Assembly: GCF_003944715.1 (NCBI RefSeq)
Contig: NZ_RWIT01000001.1
Location: 372,001 to 436,000, forward strand
DNA: 64,000 bases
Reading direction: 5' to 3'
From: Hymenobacter rigui
GTDB lineage: Bacteria; Bacteroidota; Bacteroidia; Cytophagales; Hymenobacteraceae
Part shown: one piece after another, positions 48,449-57,290 of the stretch
Position numbering within the stretch: position 1 is the first letter of the stretch
How the letters are laid out: each line of letters starts with the position of its first letter
Program-made: the position numbers and the translations under genes
The notes under the pieces: model-generated
What the model was told of the DNA's origin: nothing
Database searches by the model: none
The model's input: the letters and a program-made list of their open reading frames with translations, nothing else

Positions 48449-49798
48449 TTATTTGCGCCCCAGCCAGTTTTCGGGATTGAGGTTGGAGCTGTTGTGCCAC
48501 ACCTGAAACTGGACTTCGGAGGTGCCTTCCGCATCGGTGGAAACCGTGCCGATAGTCTGCCGGGCCTGCACCGTCTGGCCTTCACTCACACTCACGCTCC
48601 GGAGCTTGGCATACACGGTGAAATAGTCGCCATGCTGTACCATCACAATGGTGTTCATGCCTGGCACGCTGGCCACGGTTAGCACTTTTCCTCCAAACAC
48701 GGCCCGTACCGGCTCGCCCGCGCTGGTCTGAATATCGACGCCCCGGTTTTCTACTATTACATTCTTCAGCACCGGGTGGTTATGGCGGCCAAAGCGCTGA
48801 CTGATAAACCCACGACCCACCGGCCAGGGCAAGCTGCCCCGGTTATCGTGGAAAGAGGCCGCCAGCTCGGCCGTTTCAGGGGTCAGCGTGACGCGGTCTA
48901 CCCGTTCGGCGGCCGAGGCGGCCGCGGCTTCTGCTTCGGCCGTTGGGCTGGTGCGAGACGTGGATGTAGGACTACGGTTGGAGCCTGAGGCTGCCGAGGA
49001 GGAACGGGCGGCCGCGGTAGCGGCGGCCCGTCGGGCGGCGGCACGGGCCGCCCGGGCAATTTCCTCCCGCACGCGCTGGGCAATCAGGTTATCGAGACGA
49101 CTTACGGCCTGCTGACGCGCCGCCAGCTCTTTGCGCAGGCCTTCTTCCTGCTGCGTGAGCTTGGTAACCACTTCGGCCTGCTGGGTTTTAAGGGTCAGCA
49201 GATTTTTCTTTTCTGAAATCTGATTGTTGAGCAGGCTGCCTTTTTCTTCCTGTTTTTCCCGCAGGCCCACTAGCTGGCTGCTGAGCCGCTGCTGGGTGTG
49301 AGTAATCTGGGCGGCCTGGGCCTGGCGAACTTCAGTGTACTGGCGGATGTAGCGCAGGCGCAGCAGAAACTGGTTGAATGACTCCGAGGCAAACAGGAAC
49401 ATTAGCCGGTTGTAGCCGTTGGCCGTTTTGGAGCCGGCGTAAATCAGGCGGGCATATTCGGCCTTTAGCTGCTCCAAGCTTTGCTTGGTCTGCTGGACCT
49501 GGTTTTCCGTCTGGTGCACATCGGTTTCGATGTAATGCAGCTCGTTGCTGATGTTTTTGATGACGCCCTGCTGTACCGTCAGCTTTTCCTTCAGGGCATT
49601 GAGCTGTCCTACGGATGCCTGCTTCTGCTTCTGCGTCTGGGCCAGAATGCGGCTGGTTTCCTGAATACGGCGCAGCGTAGCCCGCCGCTCCCGCTCCAGC
49701 TGCGCCTTGGATTTGCGCTGTGCCCAGGCCGGCTGCACTGCCAGTAACAGCAGCAGCGCACACAAGCCCAGGAGCCAGCCGTTACTTTTTGCGCGCAT
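48449..49798 (-). CDS. EnvC-like LytM factor, likely inactive murein hydrolase activator
   Basis: The 449-residue exported protein has a signal peptide (1-26), a long coiled coil (about 28-245), an Ala/Ser/Arg-rich linker (about 245-310) and a LytM (M23) domain (about 325-449). That domain keeps only the Asp of the zinc site: the first motif reads NRGVD instead of HxGxD, the second YAKL instead of YxHL, and the third SEVQF instead of HxHF. EnvC and NlpD of E. coli have similarly lost ligands and activate amidases instead of cutting peptidoglycan. Its start overlaps the DUF4292 gene by 17 bases, so they are translationally linked. Confidence 0.9.
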   Translation of the reverse strand: MRAKSNGWLLGLCALLLLLAVQPAWAQRKSKAQLERERRATLRRIQETSRILAQTQKQKQASVGQLNALKEKLTVQQGVIKNISNELHYIETDVHQTENQVQQTKQSLEQLKAEYARLIYAGSKTANGYNRLMFLFASESFNQFLLRLRYIRQYTEVRQAQAAQITHTQQRLSSQLVGLREKQEEKGSLLNNQISEKKNLLTLKTQQAEVVTKLTQQEEGLRKELAARQQAVSRLDNLIAQRVREEIARAARAAARRAAATAAARSSSAASGSNRSPTSTSRTSPTAEAEAAAASAAERVDRVTLTPETAELAASFHDNRGSLPWPVGRGFISQRFGRHNHPVLKNVIVENRGVDIQTSAGEPVRAVFGGKVLTVASVPGMNTIVMVQHGDYFTVYAKLRSVSVSEGQTVQARQTIGTVSTDAEGTSEVQFQVWHNSSNLNPENWLGRK

Positions 49799-50540
49799 AG
49801 CCTTTCGGAACCGAGAACGGGAACTGCAGCCGCTCCTTGTCTACATCCACCGAGCGGTAGGTAATAGTTACGGTGGTAGGCGGCGTCTGGCCCTGTTGTA
49901 CCTGCACGAGGGTGTTAAAGGCAAATTGCTGCGGGTTGCGCTCCAGCGCCCGGAAGTCGGAGTAATCCACCGTCAGCGTGTTCTGGTTGGCTGGTGCCTG
50001 TACCTGCAGCTGCTGGATACGGCCCCTTTCAAGGTTCACGAGCTGTTGCACCAGTAGGCCGGCCTGCTCGTAGTTCACGCGCTGCATAGGGCCTTCGGTG
50101 GTGACGGTGGGCTGGGTGGTGGCGCTTTGCGGAGCCAGGTAGTTGCCCAGCAGCAGCGCCTGTATAGTGGCAAAGTTCACGGGTACGTTCAGCCGCTTGC
50201 TCAGGTATTCAAAGTCGCCGGCGTAATACTCCTTGTGCAGCTTGTCCAGCACCTGCACCGAGTCGCGGGTGATGTAAATACGGCCGCCTTCGATACCCAC
50301 CAGCGAGGCCGAAATCCAGATAACGCTGTCCTTGCGGATGCGGACGTTGATGTTGCCGCCCTGGTCGCCGAACTGTGCTTTGCCTTTTGCGGCCAGGAAC
50401 CGAAAGTCGACGTTAGCCACCTTGATGGCTTCCGGCATGGGTACCGTGGCGGCTGGCTTACGGCCGGGCAGCAGTTTGCGGGTACAGCTGCCCAGCAGCA
50501 TCAGGGCGCTCAGCAGCACCAGCACAAGGCGGTTACTCAT
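49782..50540 (-). CDS. DUF4292-family outer-membrane lipoprotein
   Basis: The 252-residue precursor has a lipoprotein signal (MSNRLVLVLLSALMLLGSC) with lipobox LGSC. The mature part (FRFLAAKGKAQFGDQG, VIWISASLVGIEGGRIYITR, DKLHKEYYAGDFEYLSK) matches DUF4292, a Bacteroidota family whose strand pattern recalls LolB-type lipoprotein carriers; that likeness is inference. It overlaps the TPR gene by 8 bases and the EnvC-like gene by 17. The ATG at 50540 is preferred because it opens the lipoprotein signal. Confidence 0.88.
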   Translation of the reverse strand: MSNRLVLVLLSALMLLGSCTRKLLPGRKPAATVPMPEAIKVANVDFRFLAAKGKAQFGDQGGNINVRIRKDSVIWISASLVGIEGGRIYITRDSVQVLDKLHKEYYAGDFEYLSKRLNVPVNFATIQALLLGNYLAPQSATTQPTVTTEGPMQRVNYEQAGLLVQQLVNLERGRIQQLQVQAPANQNTLTVDYSDFRALERNPQQFAFNTLVQVQQGQTPPTTVTITYRSVDVDKERLQFPFSVPKGYARKK

Positions 50541-52344
50541 ATAATTTCTTGTCTTTGATCTTTCGGTCGATGAGCGAAGAGGCACCACCCAGCTTCTTGG
50601 CGCGCTGCCATTCCGTCAGGGCTTTATCCGTTTCGCCCAGCTGGAACAGTACGTCGCCGTAATGTTCCACCACAGTGGCATCGGTGGTTGTTTTGAGGGC
50701 TTTTTCGAACTGCAGGCGGGCGCCGGCATAGTCTTTCAGGCGGTAGAGCACCCAGCCGTACGTATCCAGGTACGTATCGTTATCAGGGTTTTGCTTCACC
50801 AGCTTGCCGGCCATTTCCTTCGCCCGCTCCAGCTTTTCACCCCGCAAAGAAAGGTAGTAGCTGTAGTTGTTGAGTGCCTGCGCATTATTGGCATCGAACG
50901 TCAGGGCGGCTTCGTAGGCTGCATCCGACTTCGCAAAGTCCTTCAGCTCGTGGTACGTGTCGCCCAGCTGGGTATCAAATTGGGCCAGCAGCTCCGGGTT
51001 ATCGGTAGCCAGCTTGCGGCCGTACTCCAGCGACTTTACCGCTTTGGCCGGCTGCTTTTTCAGCTGGTAGCCTACCCCGTTGTAGAACCATAGCGGAGCT
51101 TGGTTCGGGAACAGCTCCAGGGCCTGGCCGGTGTGCGCCAAAAGAGAATCCACCTGGTTTAGCTCGGCATCAATCAACACCACCTGCTGCCAGATCTGGT
51201 AGCGGGAGTTATCGAGCCGGATAGCCTTCGAGTAATTCTCACGGGCCTCGCGGCGGTTACCGGTTACGGTCTGGATGTCGCCGGCAATGGAAAATGCTTT
51301 GGCCTCTTTCGGGTGCACTCGGGTAGTAATGGCAGCCAGCTCCTGGGCCGTCTGGTTGAGGTCGGGGTTGGGCAGCTGCTTGATGTAGTCAATCAGGATG
51401 CGCACCTTATTATCAATATCGAGAGCCGGGCTTTCGAAGGCCAGCTTCAGCTGCCGCTCCGACTCCTTGGCATTTTTCTGCTGCCGGTACACATCGGCCA
51501 GAATCATGTGGGCCCGCGGGTTGTCGGGGTCCTGCTTGAGGGCCTGTTCCGCCACCCGAATGGCATCGGGCAGGCGGTTGTTGGTGGCGTACAATTGTGC
51601 CTGGGCCAGCACGTAGCGTACCTCGTCGGGGTTGGCCGTAATTAATGCTTCGCCTTCCTGCAGCGCTTTATCCAGGTTATTCTGCTTAAGGTAAATCTGC
51701 TGTTTCTTGAACGATACCTCATCCAGCGGGCCAAACTTCTTCTCGGCTTCCTCAAACGTAGCCAAGGCTTCATTCAGCTTGCCCTGGGCCAGGTATAAAT
51801 CGGCTAGGTTAAACAGATAGGGACCTGAGTTATTTACCGTCTTGATGAGGGTGGTATAGGTCTGGGCGGCTTCGTCGTACTGCTTCTGCGAGGCGTAAAT
51901 CTGGGCCAGTAGCAGGTAATAGTAGGGGTTCTGCGGATCAAGCTTCACGGCGGCCTGCGCGAAGTTGGTGGCATCTTTCAGGTTGCCGCTCAGTAGGTTG
52001 GTTTCGGCAATCTTATAATTAACGGCCGCATTGGTAGGGTTGAGAGCATAGGCTTTCAACAGCCGCTCCAAAGCCTTGTTATAATCCTCCAGCAGCAGAA
52101 ACCGCACCCCATCCACAAAAAAGGCCTCACTCATCTCCCGGTCTTTCTCCGACAGATTGACCCGTTGCCGGGACGCGGCATCCAGGGCGGCGCGCCGCGC
52201 CAGTTCTTTGCGCTCCTTGCGGGTGAGCTTACGCGGCTTTACGGGGCCGGCTTTTTCCGCGGGTGCCGTTGGTTGCTGGGCATAGCCCGGCCCAGCCAGC
52301 AGCAGGCCCAGCAGAAGCAGGAAAAACGCACCGAATCGACTCAT
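50533..52344 (-). CDS. Exported tetratricopeptide-repeat protein
   Basis: The 603-residue protein has a signal peptide (MSRFGAFFLLLLGLLLAGPG), a Lys/Arg-rich segment near 34-60, and then about 14 TPR units (for example YNKALERLLKAYALNPTNAA near 79-98, YYYLLLAQIYASQKQYDEAA near 136-155). TPR proteins are scaffolds for protein complexes. It probably sits in the periplasm and could link the envelope proteins encoded with it. It follows the nucleotidyltransferase gene by 118 bases. Confidence 0.9.
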   Translation of the reverse strand: MSRFGAFFLLLLGLLLAGPGYAQQPTAPAEKAGPVKPRKLTRKERKELARRAALDAASRQRVNLSEKDREMSEAFFVDGVRFLLLEDYNKALERLLKAYALNPTNAAVNYKIAETNLLSGNLKDATNFAQAAVKLDPQNPYYYLLLAQIYASQKQYDEAAQTYTTLIKTVNNSGPYLFNLADLYLAQGKLNEALATFEEAEKKFGPLDEVSFKKQQIYLKQNNLDKALQEGEALITANPDEVRYVLAQAQLYATNNRLPDAIRVAEQALKQDPDNPRAHMILADVYRQQKNAKESERQLKLAFESPALDIDNKVRILIDYIKQLPNPDLNQTAQELAAITTRVHPKEAKAFSIAGDIQTVTGNRREARENYSKAIRLDNSRYQIWQQVVLIDAELNQVDSLLAHTGQALELFPNQAPLWFYNGVGYQLKKQPAKAVKSLEYGRKLATDNPELLAQFDTQLGDTYHELKDFAKSDAAYEAALTFDANNAQALNNYSYYLSLRGEKLERAKEMAGKLVKQNPDNDTYLDTYGWVLYRLKDYAGARLQFEKALKTTTDATVVEHYGDVLFQLGETDKALTEWQRAKKLGGASSLIDRKIKDKKLYE

Positions 52345-52462
52345 TGAAAATAGTAGCGCGGACCCTGCGGCCCGCGAATTGGAAACGAGGAAACCTAACC
52401 CCCAACACGTCGGAATCCGGCAACGGTCCGCGCTACTTGAAACGTCAGGAGACGCAAAAATA

Positions 52463-53473
52463 TCACACGCGCAGCGTGTTATAGTCGCCCACGCTTAAAT
52501 CAGTAGGCTGGCTGGCTACGGTAGCGTGGCTGCCCACCATCGAATTGCTGATGTTGGCGTGCAAAACCGACGCCGACTGCTGCACAATGGAGTTGGAAAC
52601 GACGGAGTGACGCACGTTGGTATGGTCGCCTAGGGAAACGTGCGGGCCTACTACCGAATCGGTGATGATTACCCCTTCGCCAATGTACACCGGCGGAATA
52701 AGTACGGAATTCGTCACCTTGGCAGATTCGGCCACCAGCTTCTCGCCGCGCTCCTGCAGGTACTCCAGGTACCGCTGGTTGGTGAAAACCGTGGCATCCT
52801 TGTTGCCGCAGTCGAGCCACTCGGTTACGCGGCCGGGCACAAACTTGGTGCCCTTGTTTTTCATGTTTTCGAGGGCGTTGGTGAGCTGGTACTCGCCTTT
52901 GTCCTTGATGTCGTTATCGAGCAAGTACTGAAGTTCCCGCTTCAGGTACTCACCGTCCTTGAAGTAATAGATGCCGATGATGGCCAAGTCCGAGACAAAC
53001 TCCTGGGGCTTTTCCACGAAATCGGTAATCTGGCCCTGCTCGTCGAGCTTTACCACGCCGAAGGGCTTGGGGTCGTCCACGCGCTGTACCCAGATGGTGC
53101 CTTCGGCCGAGGCATCCAGGATAAAATCGGCTTTAAACAGCGTATCGGCAAAGGCCACTACCACGGGGCCATCCAGGGCCGACTGCGCGCACAGAATGGC
53201 ATGAGCAGTGCCCAGGGGCTCATCCTGGTAGTGAATGGTGCCTTTGGCCCCCACTGATTCGGCAATCTTGATCAGGCTTTTCTCTACCTCGCTGCCAAAA
53301 CGCCCGATAATAAAGGCTACTTCCTCTACCGGCTCGCCGCACACTTTGGCAATATCTTCCACCAAGCGGTGTACAATGGGTTTGCCGGCAATGGGAATGA
53401 GGGGTTTAGGAACGGTAAGCGTGTGAGGCCGCATCCGCTTGCCCATGCCAGCCATCGGGACGATAATCTTCAT
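52463..53473 (-). CDS. Sugar-phosphate nucleotidyltransferase
   Basis: The 336-residue enzyme makes nucleotide-activated sugars. The N-terminal signature MKIIVPMAGMGKRMRPHTL and the downstream TVPKPLIPIAGKPIV match glucose-1-phosphate thymidylyltransferase-like enzymes; the catalytic domain spans about 1-235 (VVAFADTLFKADF). A left-handed beta-helix tail follows (about 250-336; VYIGEGVIITDSVVGPHVSLG). The exact nucleotide and sugar cannot be read. It lies between dut and the TPR gene in the envelope cluster; a near-consensus -7 box CAGCTTTG (53521-53528) is upstream. Confidence 0.9.
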   Translation of the reverse strand: MKIIVPMAGMGKRMRPHTLTVPKPLIPIAGKPIVHRLVEDIAKVCGEPVEEVAFIIGRFGSEVEKSLIKIAESVGAKGTIHYQDEPLGTAHAILCAQSALDGPVVVAFADTLFKADFILDASAEGTIWVQRVDDPKPFGVVKLDEQGQITDFVEKPQEFVSDLAIIGIYYFKDGEYLKRELQYLLDNDIKDKGEYQLTNALENMKNKGTKFVPGRVTEWLDCGNKDATVFTNQRYLEYLQERGEKLVAESAKVTNSVLIPPVYIGEGVIITDSVVGPHVSLGDHTNVRHSVVSNSIVQQSASVLHANISNSMVGSHATVASQPTDLSVGDYNTLRV

Positions 53474-53532
53474 AAAACTGAGGTATTGGAAAGTGAAGGT
53501 TGAGAGTGGAAAAGCGGAAACAAAGCTGCTGC

Positions 53533-53967
53533 TTACGACTGTCCGGTGCTGCCATAACCGCCGGTGCCGCGCTGGGTTTCACTGAGGGTGTCAACGGGTT
53601 GCCACACGGCCGTTTCGTGGCGGGCCACTACCAGCTGCGCAATTCGCTCCCCATCCTGAACCACAAAGTCCTGATCCGACAGATTTACCAGCAGCACCTT
53701 CAGCTCGCCCCGGTAGTCCGCATCAATGGTGCCGGGGCTGTTGACAATGCCGATGCCATGTTTGTAGGCCAGCCCGCTACGAGGGCGGACCTGGACTTCG
53801 TAGCCAACCGGAATTTCCAGAAACAGACCCGTGGGAATGAGGGCGCGTTGCAGGGGCTTCAACGTAATTGGCTCGGCGAGGTTGGCTCGCACATCCATGC
53901 CGGCGGCGTGGGCCGTTTGGTACTCGGGCAGGGGGTGCCGCGACTGATTGATAATGGGAATGAGCAT
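53533..53967 (-). CDS. dut: dUTP diphosphatase
   Basis: The enzyme hydrolyses dUTP to dUMP, keeping uracil out of DNA. The 144-residue protein has all five trimeric dUTPase motifs: [10 protein letters not shown] (1), [13 protein letters not shown] (2), [14 protein letters not shown] (3, with the catalytic Asp), [10 protein letters not shown] (4) and [10 protein letters not shown] (5). Start ATG 53967 gives the normal family N-terminus (MLIPIINQ). It lies within the envelope cluster, between the flippase and nucleotidyltransferase genes, a layout familiar in Bacteroidota. Confidence 0.96.
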   Translation of the reverse strand: MLIPIINQSRHPLPEYQTAHAAGMDVRANLAEPITLKPLQRALIPTGLFLEIPVGYEVQVRPRSGLAYKHGIGIVNSPGTIDADYRGELKVLLVNLSDQDFVVQDGERIAQLVVARHETAVWQPVDTLSETQRGTGGYGSTGQS

Positions 53968-54138
53968 GAGGTAAAGAGCCACAGGCAGTTGCCGGTGGTG
54001 AGAAGATGATGCAGCGAAGTTCAGCCGCTTTCAATTGTCGGATTGCGGGGAAAAGCAGGAAGATTCCGATGGCCGATTGCCCGCAGAAACGGCTCAAGCT
54101 AGTGGAATTTTACTTCTTCCGCTAGTCAGGTCACGAAA

Positions 54139-55638
54139 TCAGATAGTGCGCAGGCGCCGGCCTTCCACCGCCGCCACCAGCGCCACAAAGCCCAGCGTAA
54201 GCAGGGCGTGGAACCCGTAGCGGGCCCAGCCGGCGGCTACCGGAGTCCACCAGCTCACGGCCACCACGCCCACGGCTATGGTCAGCCAGGCCAGCAGGCG
54301 CATCACGGGGTAGGGCACCGGAAAATGCCGCTCACCCAGCCACCAGCACAGAGCTGCCATCATAAAGTAGCAGGCCAGGGTGGCAATAGCCGACCCCATG
54401 TAGCCCAGAAGCGGAATCAGCAGGAAGTTGAGGGCAACTGTAAGAATTGCGCCGGCAAAGCCCAGGTAGGTGCCGAAATAGGTTTTATCGGTGAGCTTAA
54501 ACCACACCGAGAGGTTCCAGTACACACCCAGAAACAGATTGGCCAGCAGGAGTACCGGTACTACGCTCAGGCCCTGCCGATACTCGGCCCGCTGCAAAAA
54601 TATCCGGGCCACCAGATCCACATTCACGCTTACACCCACAAACAGCATGGCGCAGCACAGGGTAAACCATTTCAGCACCAGGGCAAAGGTGCGGGGCGAA
54701 TTTTTCTCGGTGCTCTGGGCGAAGAAGAACGGCTCGGCGGCGTATTTGAAAGCCTGAATCACGAGGCTCATCAAAATGCTGATTTTGTAACAAGCCCCAT
54801 AAATGCCCACGGCCGTCAGGTTGCTCTGGCCCGGATAAAAGCCTTTGGGCAGCCATTTTGGAAGCATCACCCGGTCCAGCATTTCGTTTACCATACCCGC
54901 CATGCCCATCAGCAGAATTGGGTAGGCGTAGCGCAGCAGGGGCCGGAGTGGCTCCAGGTTCAGGCGCGGCCGGAAATCCAGCAGCTCCCGCCCCAGCAAC
55001 AGCAGCGTAACCCCCGACGCTACCAGATTCGACAGAAATACGTAGCCAACGCCAATGGTAGGATTATACACGCTTTCCACCAGCGGCCGCAGCCCAGCCA
55101 AGTATTTGCCCGCCAGCACATCGGGGCAGAACACGATGAAAAACAGGTTTAGCCCCACATTCACCAAAATATTGGCCGTGCGGATGGTGGCAAACTTACG
55201 GGCCTTGTTTTCGAGTCGTAACCGGGCAAATGGAATGGCCGCCACGGCATCAAGTCCCAGAATCAGGGCAATCCAGACGGCATATTGCTCGTGCCCGGGG
55301 GGCAGATCAATCAGACTCATCAGGGGGCGGGCCAATGCGGCCAGCACAGCGGTAAGCACCACACTGCTTATCAGCAGTAGCGTCATTACCCGATCATACA
55401 ACTCCTGCCGGTTCGTATCGGGGCGGTTAGCAAAGCGGAAATAGGTTGTTTCCATGCCGTAGGTAAACAGCACGTTTAGAAACGACACGTAGGCATAGAG
55501 CCCCGTCACGATACCGTACTCCGCTGCCGCAAACCGAGCGGTGTACACGGGTACCAAAAAGGTATTCAGCACACGGCCTACGATACTGCTTACGCCATAA
55601 ATGGCCGTTTGCGACGCCAGCCGCTTGGCAATACTCAT
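54139..55638 (-). CDS. Oligosaccharide flippase-family membrane protein
   Basis: The 499-residue protein has about 14 hydrophobic helices and the polysaccharide-synthesis (Wzx/MurJ-like) layout: MSIAKRLASQTAIYGVSSIV at the start, VLNTFLVPVYTARFAAAEYG near 25-44, and ILMGMAGMVNEMLDRVMLP near 236-254. It probably flips a lipid-linked saccharide across the inner membrane. It heads the six-gene minus-strand cluster. It is not closely similar by eye to the other flippase in the window (21121). Confidence 0.9.
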   Translation of the reverse strand: MSIAKRLASQTAIYGVSSIVGRVLNTFLVPVYTARFAAAEYGIVTGLYAYVSFLNVLFTYGMETTYFRFANRPDTNRQELYDRVMTLLLISSVVLTAVLAALARPLMSLIDLPPGHEQYAVWIALILGLDAVAAIPFARLRLENKARKFATIRTANILVNVGLNLFFIVFCPDVLAGKYLAGLRPLVESVYNPTIGVGYVFLSNLVASGVTLLLLGRELLDFRPRLNLEPLRPLLRYAYPILLMGMAGMVNEMLDRVMLPKWLPKGFYPGQSNLTAVGIYGACYKISILMSLVIQAFKYAAEPFFFAQSTEKNSPRTFALVLKWFTLCCAMLFVGVSVNVDLVARIFLQRAEYRQGLSVVPVLLLANLFLGVYWNLSVWFKLTDKTYFGTYLGFAGAILTVALNFLLIPLLGYMGSAIATLACYFMMAALCWWLGERHFPVPYPVMRLLAWLTIAVGVVAVSWWTPVAAGWARYGFHALLTLGFVALVAAVEGRRLRTI

Positions 55639-55676
55639 TTACTTCAAATAAAAATGAGAGATATTCAAAGGCACAA

Positions 55677-55728
55677 AAATGTCATCCTTCGACGCCGCTG
55701 GCTGGGCGGCTTGGTGCGGATGACATTT
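55677..55728. terminator. Hairpin with GTCAT/ATGAC ends after the enoyl-CoA hydratase gene
   Basis: AAATGTCATCC (55677-55687) pairs perfectly with GGATGACATTT (55718-55728), with GCCGC/GGCGGC inside. On the minus strand a TTTTTG run follows, making it a terminator for the hydratase gene. Its ends resemble those of the element at 4225-4304. Confidence 0.65.
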
Positions 55729-55752
55729 CTCGACTGGTTGCTCACCAAGCAT

Positions 55753-56541
55753 CTATTTCCCCTGAAATGTAGCGGGGCGCTTCTCCAAAAATGCAGTAGT
55801 GCCTTCCTTGAAATCGTCAGAAGCAAAACACCGGGCGAAGGCGTCGGCCTCGGCCTGGTAGCCGTCCCGGCTTTTGTCGAAGTAGGCATCCACGGCATCC
55901 AGGCACAGGCCCACGGCAATGGGAGCTTTGGTGAGAATGCGCAGCAGTAGCTGGCGCGTGAAGGTCAGCAGCTCGGCCTGGGGTACTACATGGTTCACCA
56001 AGCCCAGGCGCAGCGCCTCATCGGCCTTAATCATGTCGGCGGTCAGTAGCAATTCAATGGCTTTGCCCTTCCCAATAAGCTGGGTGAGGCGCTGGGTGCC
56101 GCCGTAACCGGGCACCAGGCCCAGGTTCACCTCGGGCTGGCCGAAGCGGGCATTTTCGGCGGCAATACGCATGTGGCAGGCCATAGCCAGCTCGCAGCCA
56201 CCGCCCAGGGCAAACCCATTGACGGCCGCAATAACCGGCTTGGGGCTGCGCTCAATCAGGCGGAAAGCATCCTGCCCCTGCACGGCCGCTCCGCGCCCCG
56301 ATACCTCGTCCAGCTTCGTCAGCTCCGCAATATCGGCCCCAGCCACAAACGACTTCTCTCCGCTACCCGTCAGAATAATGCCCCGCACCGAAGGGTCATC
56401 ACTGGCCTGCTGCACAGCTGCGCGAATTTCCTCAATAGTAGCCGCGTTCAGGGCGTTGAGCTTATCGGGGCGGTTGATGGTAAGGGTCAGGATGCCGGTT
56501 TCAGCTTCGGGTTGGTAGAGCAGGTTAGTGAAGGTGGTCAT
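55753..56541 (-). CDS. Enoyl-CoA hydratase/isomerase
   Basis: A 262-residue crotonase, probably hydrating trans-2-enoyl-CoA in fatty-acid oxidation. The oxyanion-hole and catalytic segments are present: KSFVAGADIAEL near residues 60-71, and GGGCELAMACHMRIA with FGQPEVNLGLVPGYGGTQRL, which hold the two catalytic Glu. ATG 56541 starts MTTFTNLLYQPEAETG; the open frame upstream is not homologous. TATCTTTA, a near -7 box, is at 56577-56584. It stands alone. Confidence 0.93.
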   Translation of the reverse strand: MTTFTNLLYQPEAETGILTLTINRPDKLNALNAATIEEIRAAVQQASDDPSVRGIILTGSGEKSFVAGADIAELTKLDEVSGRGAAVQGQDAFRLIERSPKPVIAAVNGFALGGGCELAMACHMRIAAENARFGQPEVNLGLVPGYGGTQRLTQLIGKGKAIELLLTADMIKADEALRLGLVNHVVPQAELLTFTRQLLLRILTKAPIAVGLCLDAVDAYFDKSRDGYQAEADAFARCFASDDFKEGTTAFLEKRPATFQGK

Positions 56542-56785
56542 GAGATGTAAGTGCAGGAGTGGAAATGCAGAGGCGGTAAAGATACTGGAAATGGTAGCGC
56601 CCTTGGTCTGGCGCGTAAAACGGGCATACAACGCGCCATACACCGGGTTGAGCGAAAGTAGACAAGCAGCCAGACACCCGCGCCGCACCTTTGCCCCGCA
56701 CTGGCAAAGCGCTAGTATCGGATGGGGAAAATTTTATATTTACCCGCAGGTCTCTACATCTCTCACCCTCAAACACTTCCAAAAC

Positions 56786-57208
56786 ATGGGCTTTGTTTCC
56801 GAATTCAAGGAGTTCATTTCTAAAGGCAATGTGCTCGACCTGGCCGTCGGGGTTATCATTGGTGGGGCCTTTGGCAAGATTGTTTCGTCGCTCACCGATG
56901 ACATCATCATGCCCATATTAAGCCTGTTCACGCGCGGTATTGACTTTAAGGAAAAATTCTTCGCCTTGAATGGGGAGCATTATGCCGACCTCAAAGCGGC
57001 GCAGGATGCTAAAGCGGCGGTTGTGAGCTACGGCAACTTCATCAATGCTATTATTTACTTCCTCATTATTGCCTTCGTGATTTTCTGGGTGGTCAAACTG
57101 GCTAATCGATTTAAAAAACCCCAGGAAGTAGTGGTAGCGGAGCCCGGCCCAACCAAAGACCAGCAACTATTGATGGAAATCCGCGACGCGCTGCGGACCC
57201 GCTTGTAA
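56786..57208 (+). CDS. mscL: Large-conductance mechanosensitive channel MscL
   Basis: MscL pentamers open under membrane tension to release solutes after osmotic down-shock. The 140-residue protein starts MGFVSEFKEFISKGNVLDLA and holds the conserved first helix AVGVIIGGAFGKIVSSLTDD, a periplasmic loop, and the second helix FINAIIYFLIIAFVIFWVV. The C-terminal helix (DQQLLMEIRDALRT) is typical. The start at 56786 is the family norm. TATATTTA at about 56732 could be a loose -7 box. A terminator follows. Confidence 0.97.
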   Translation: MGFVSEFKEFISKGNVLDLAVGVIIGGAFGKIVSSLTDDIIMPILSLFTRGIDFKEKFFALNGEHYADLKAAQDAKAAVVSYGNFINAIIYFLIIAFVIFWVVKLANRFKKPQEVVVAEPGPTKDQQLLMEIRDALRTRL

Positions 57209-57225
57209 GCGCATCAGCCGCCTAC

Positions 57226-57272
57226 GAAGCCGGCTTTTGTTCAGCGCGCTGAGCAGAAGCCGGCTTTTTTTA
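57226..57272 (+). terminator. Terminator of mscL
   Basis: A 19-bp stem with two G-T pairs (GAAGCCGGCTTTTGTTCAGC with the matching right arm) is followed by T7. Confidence 0.85.
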
Positions 57273-57290
57273 TCCTCAACCCTCACTGCA

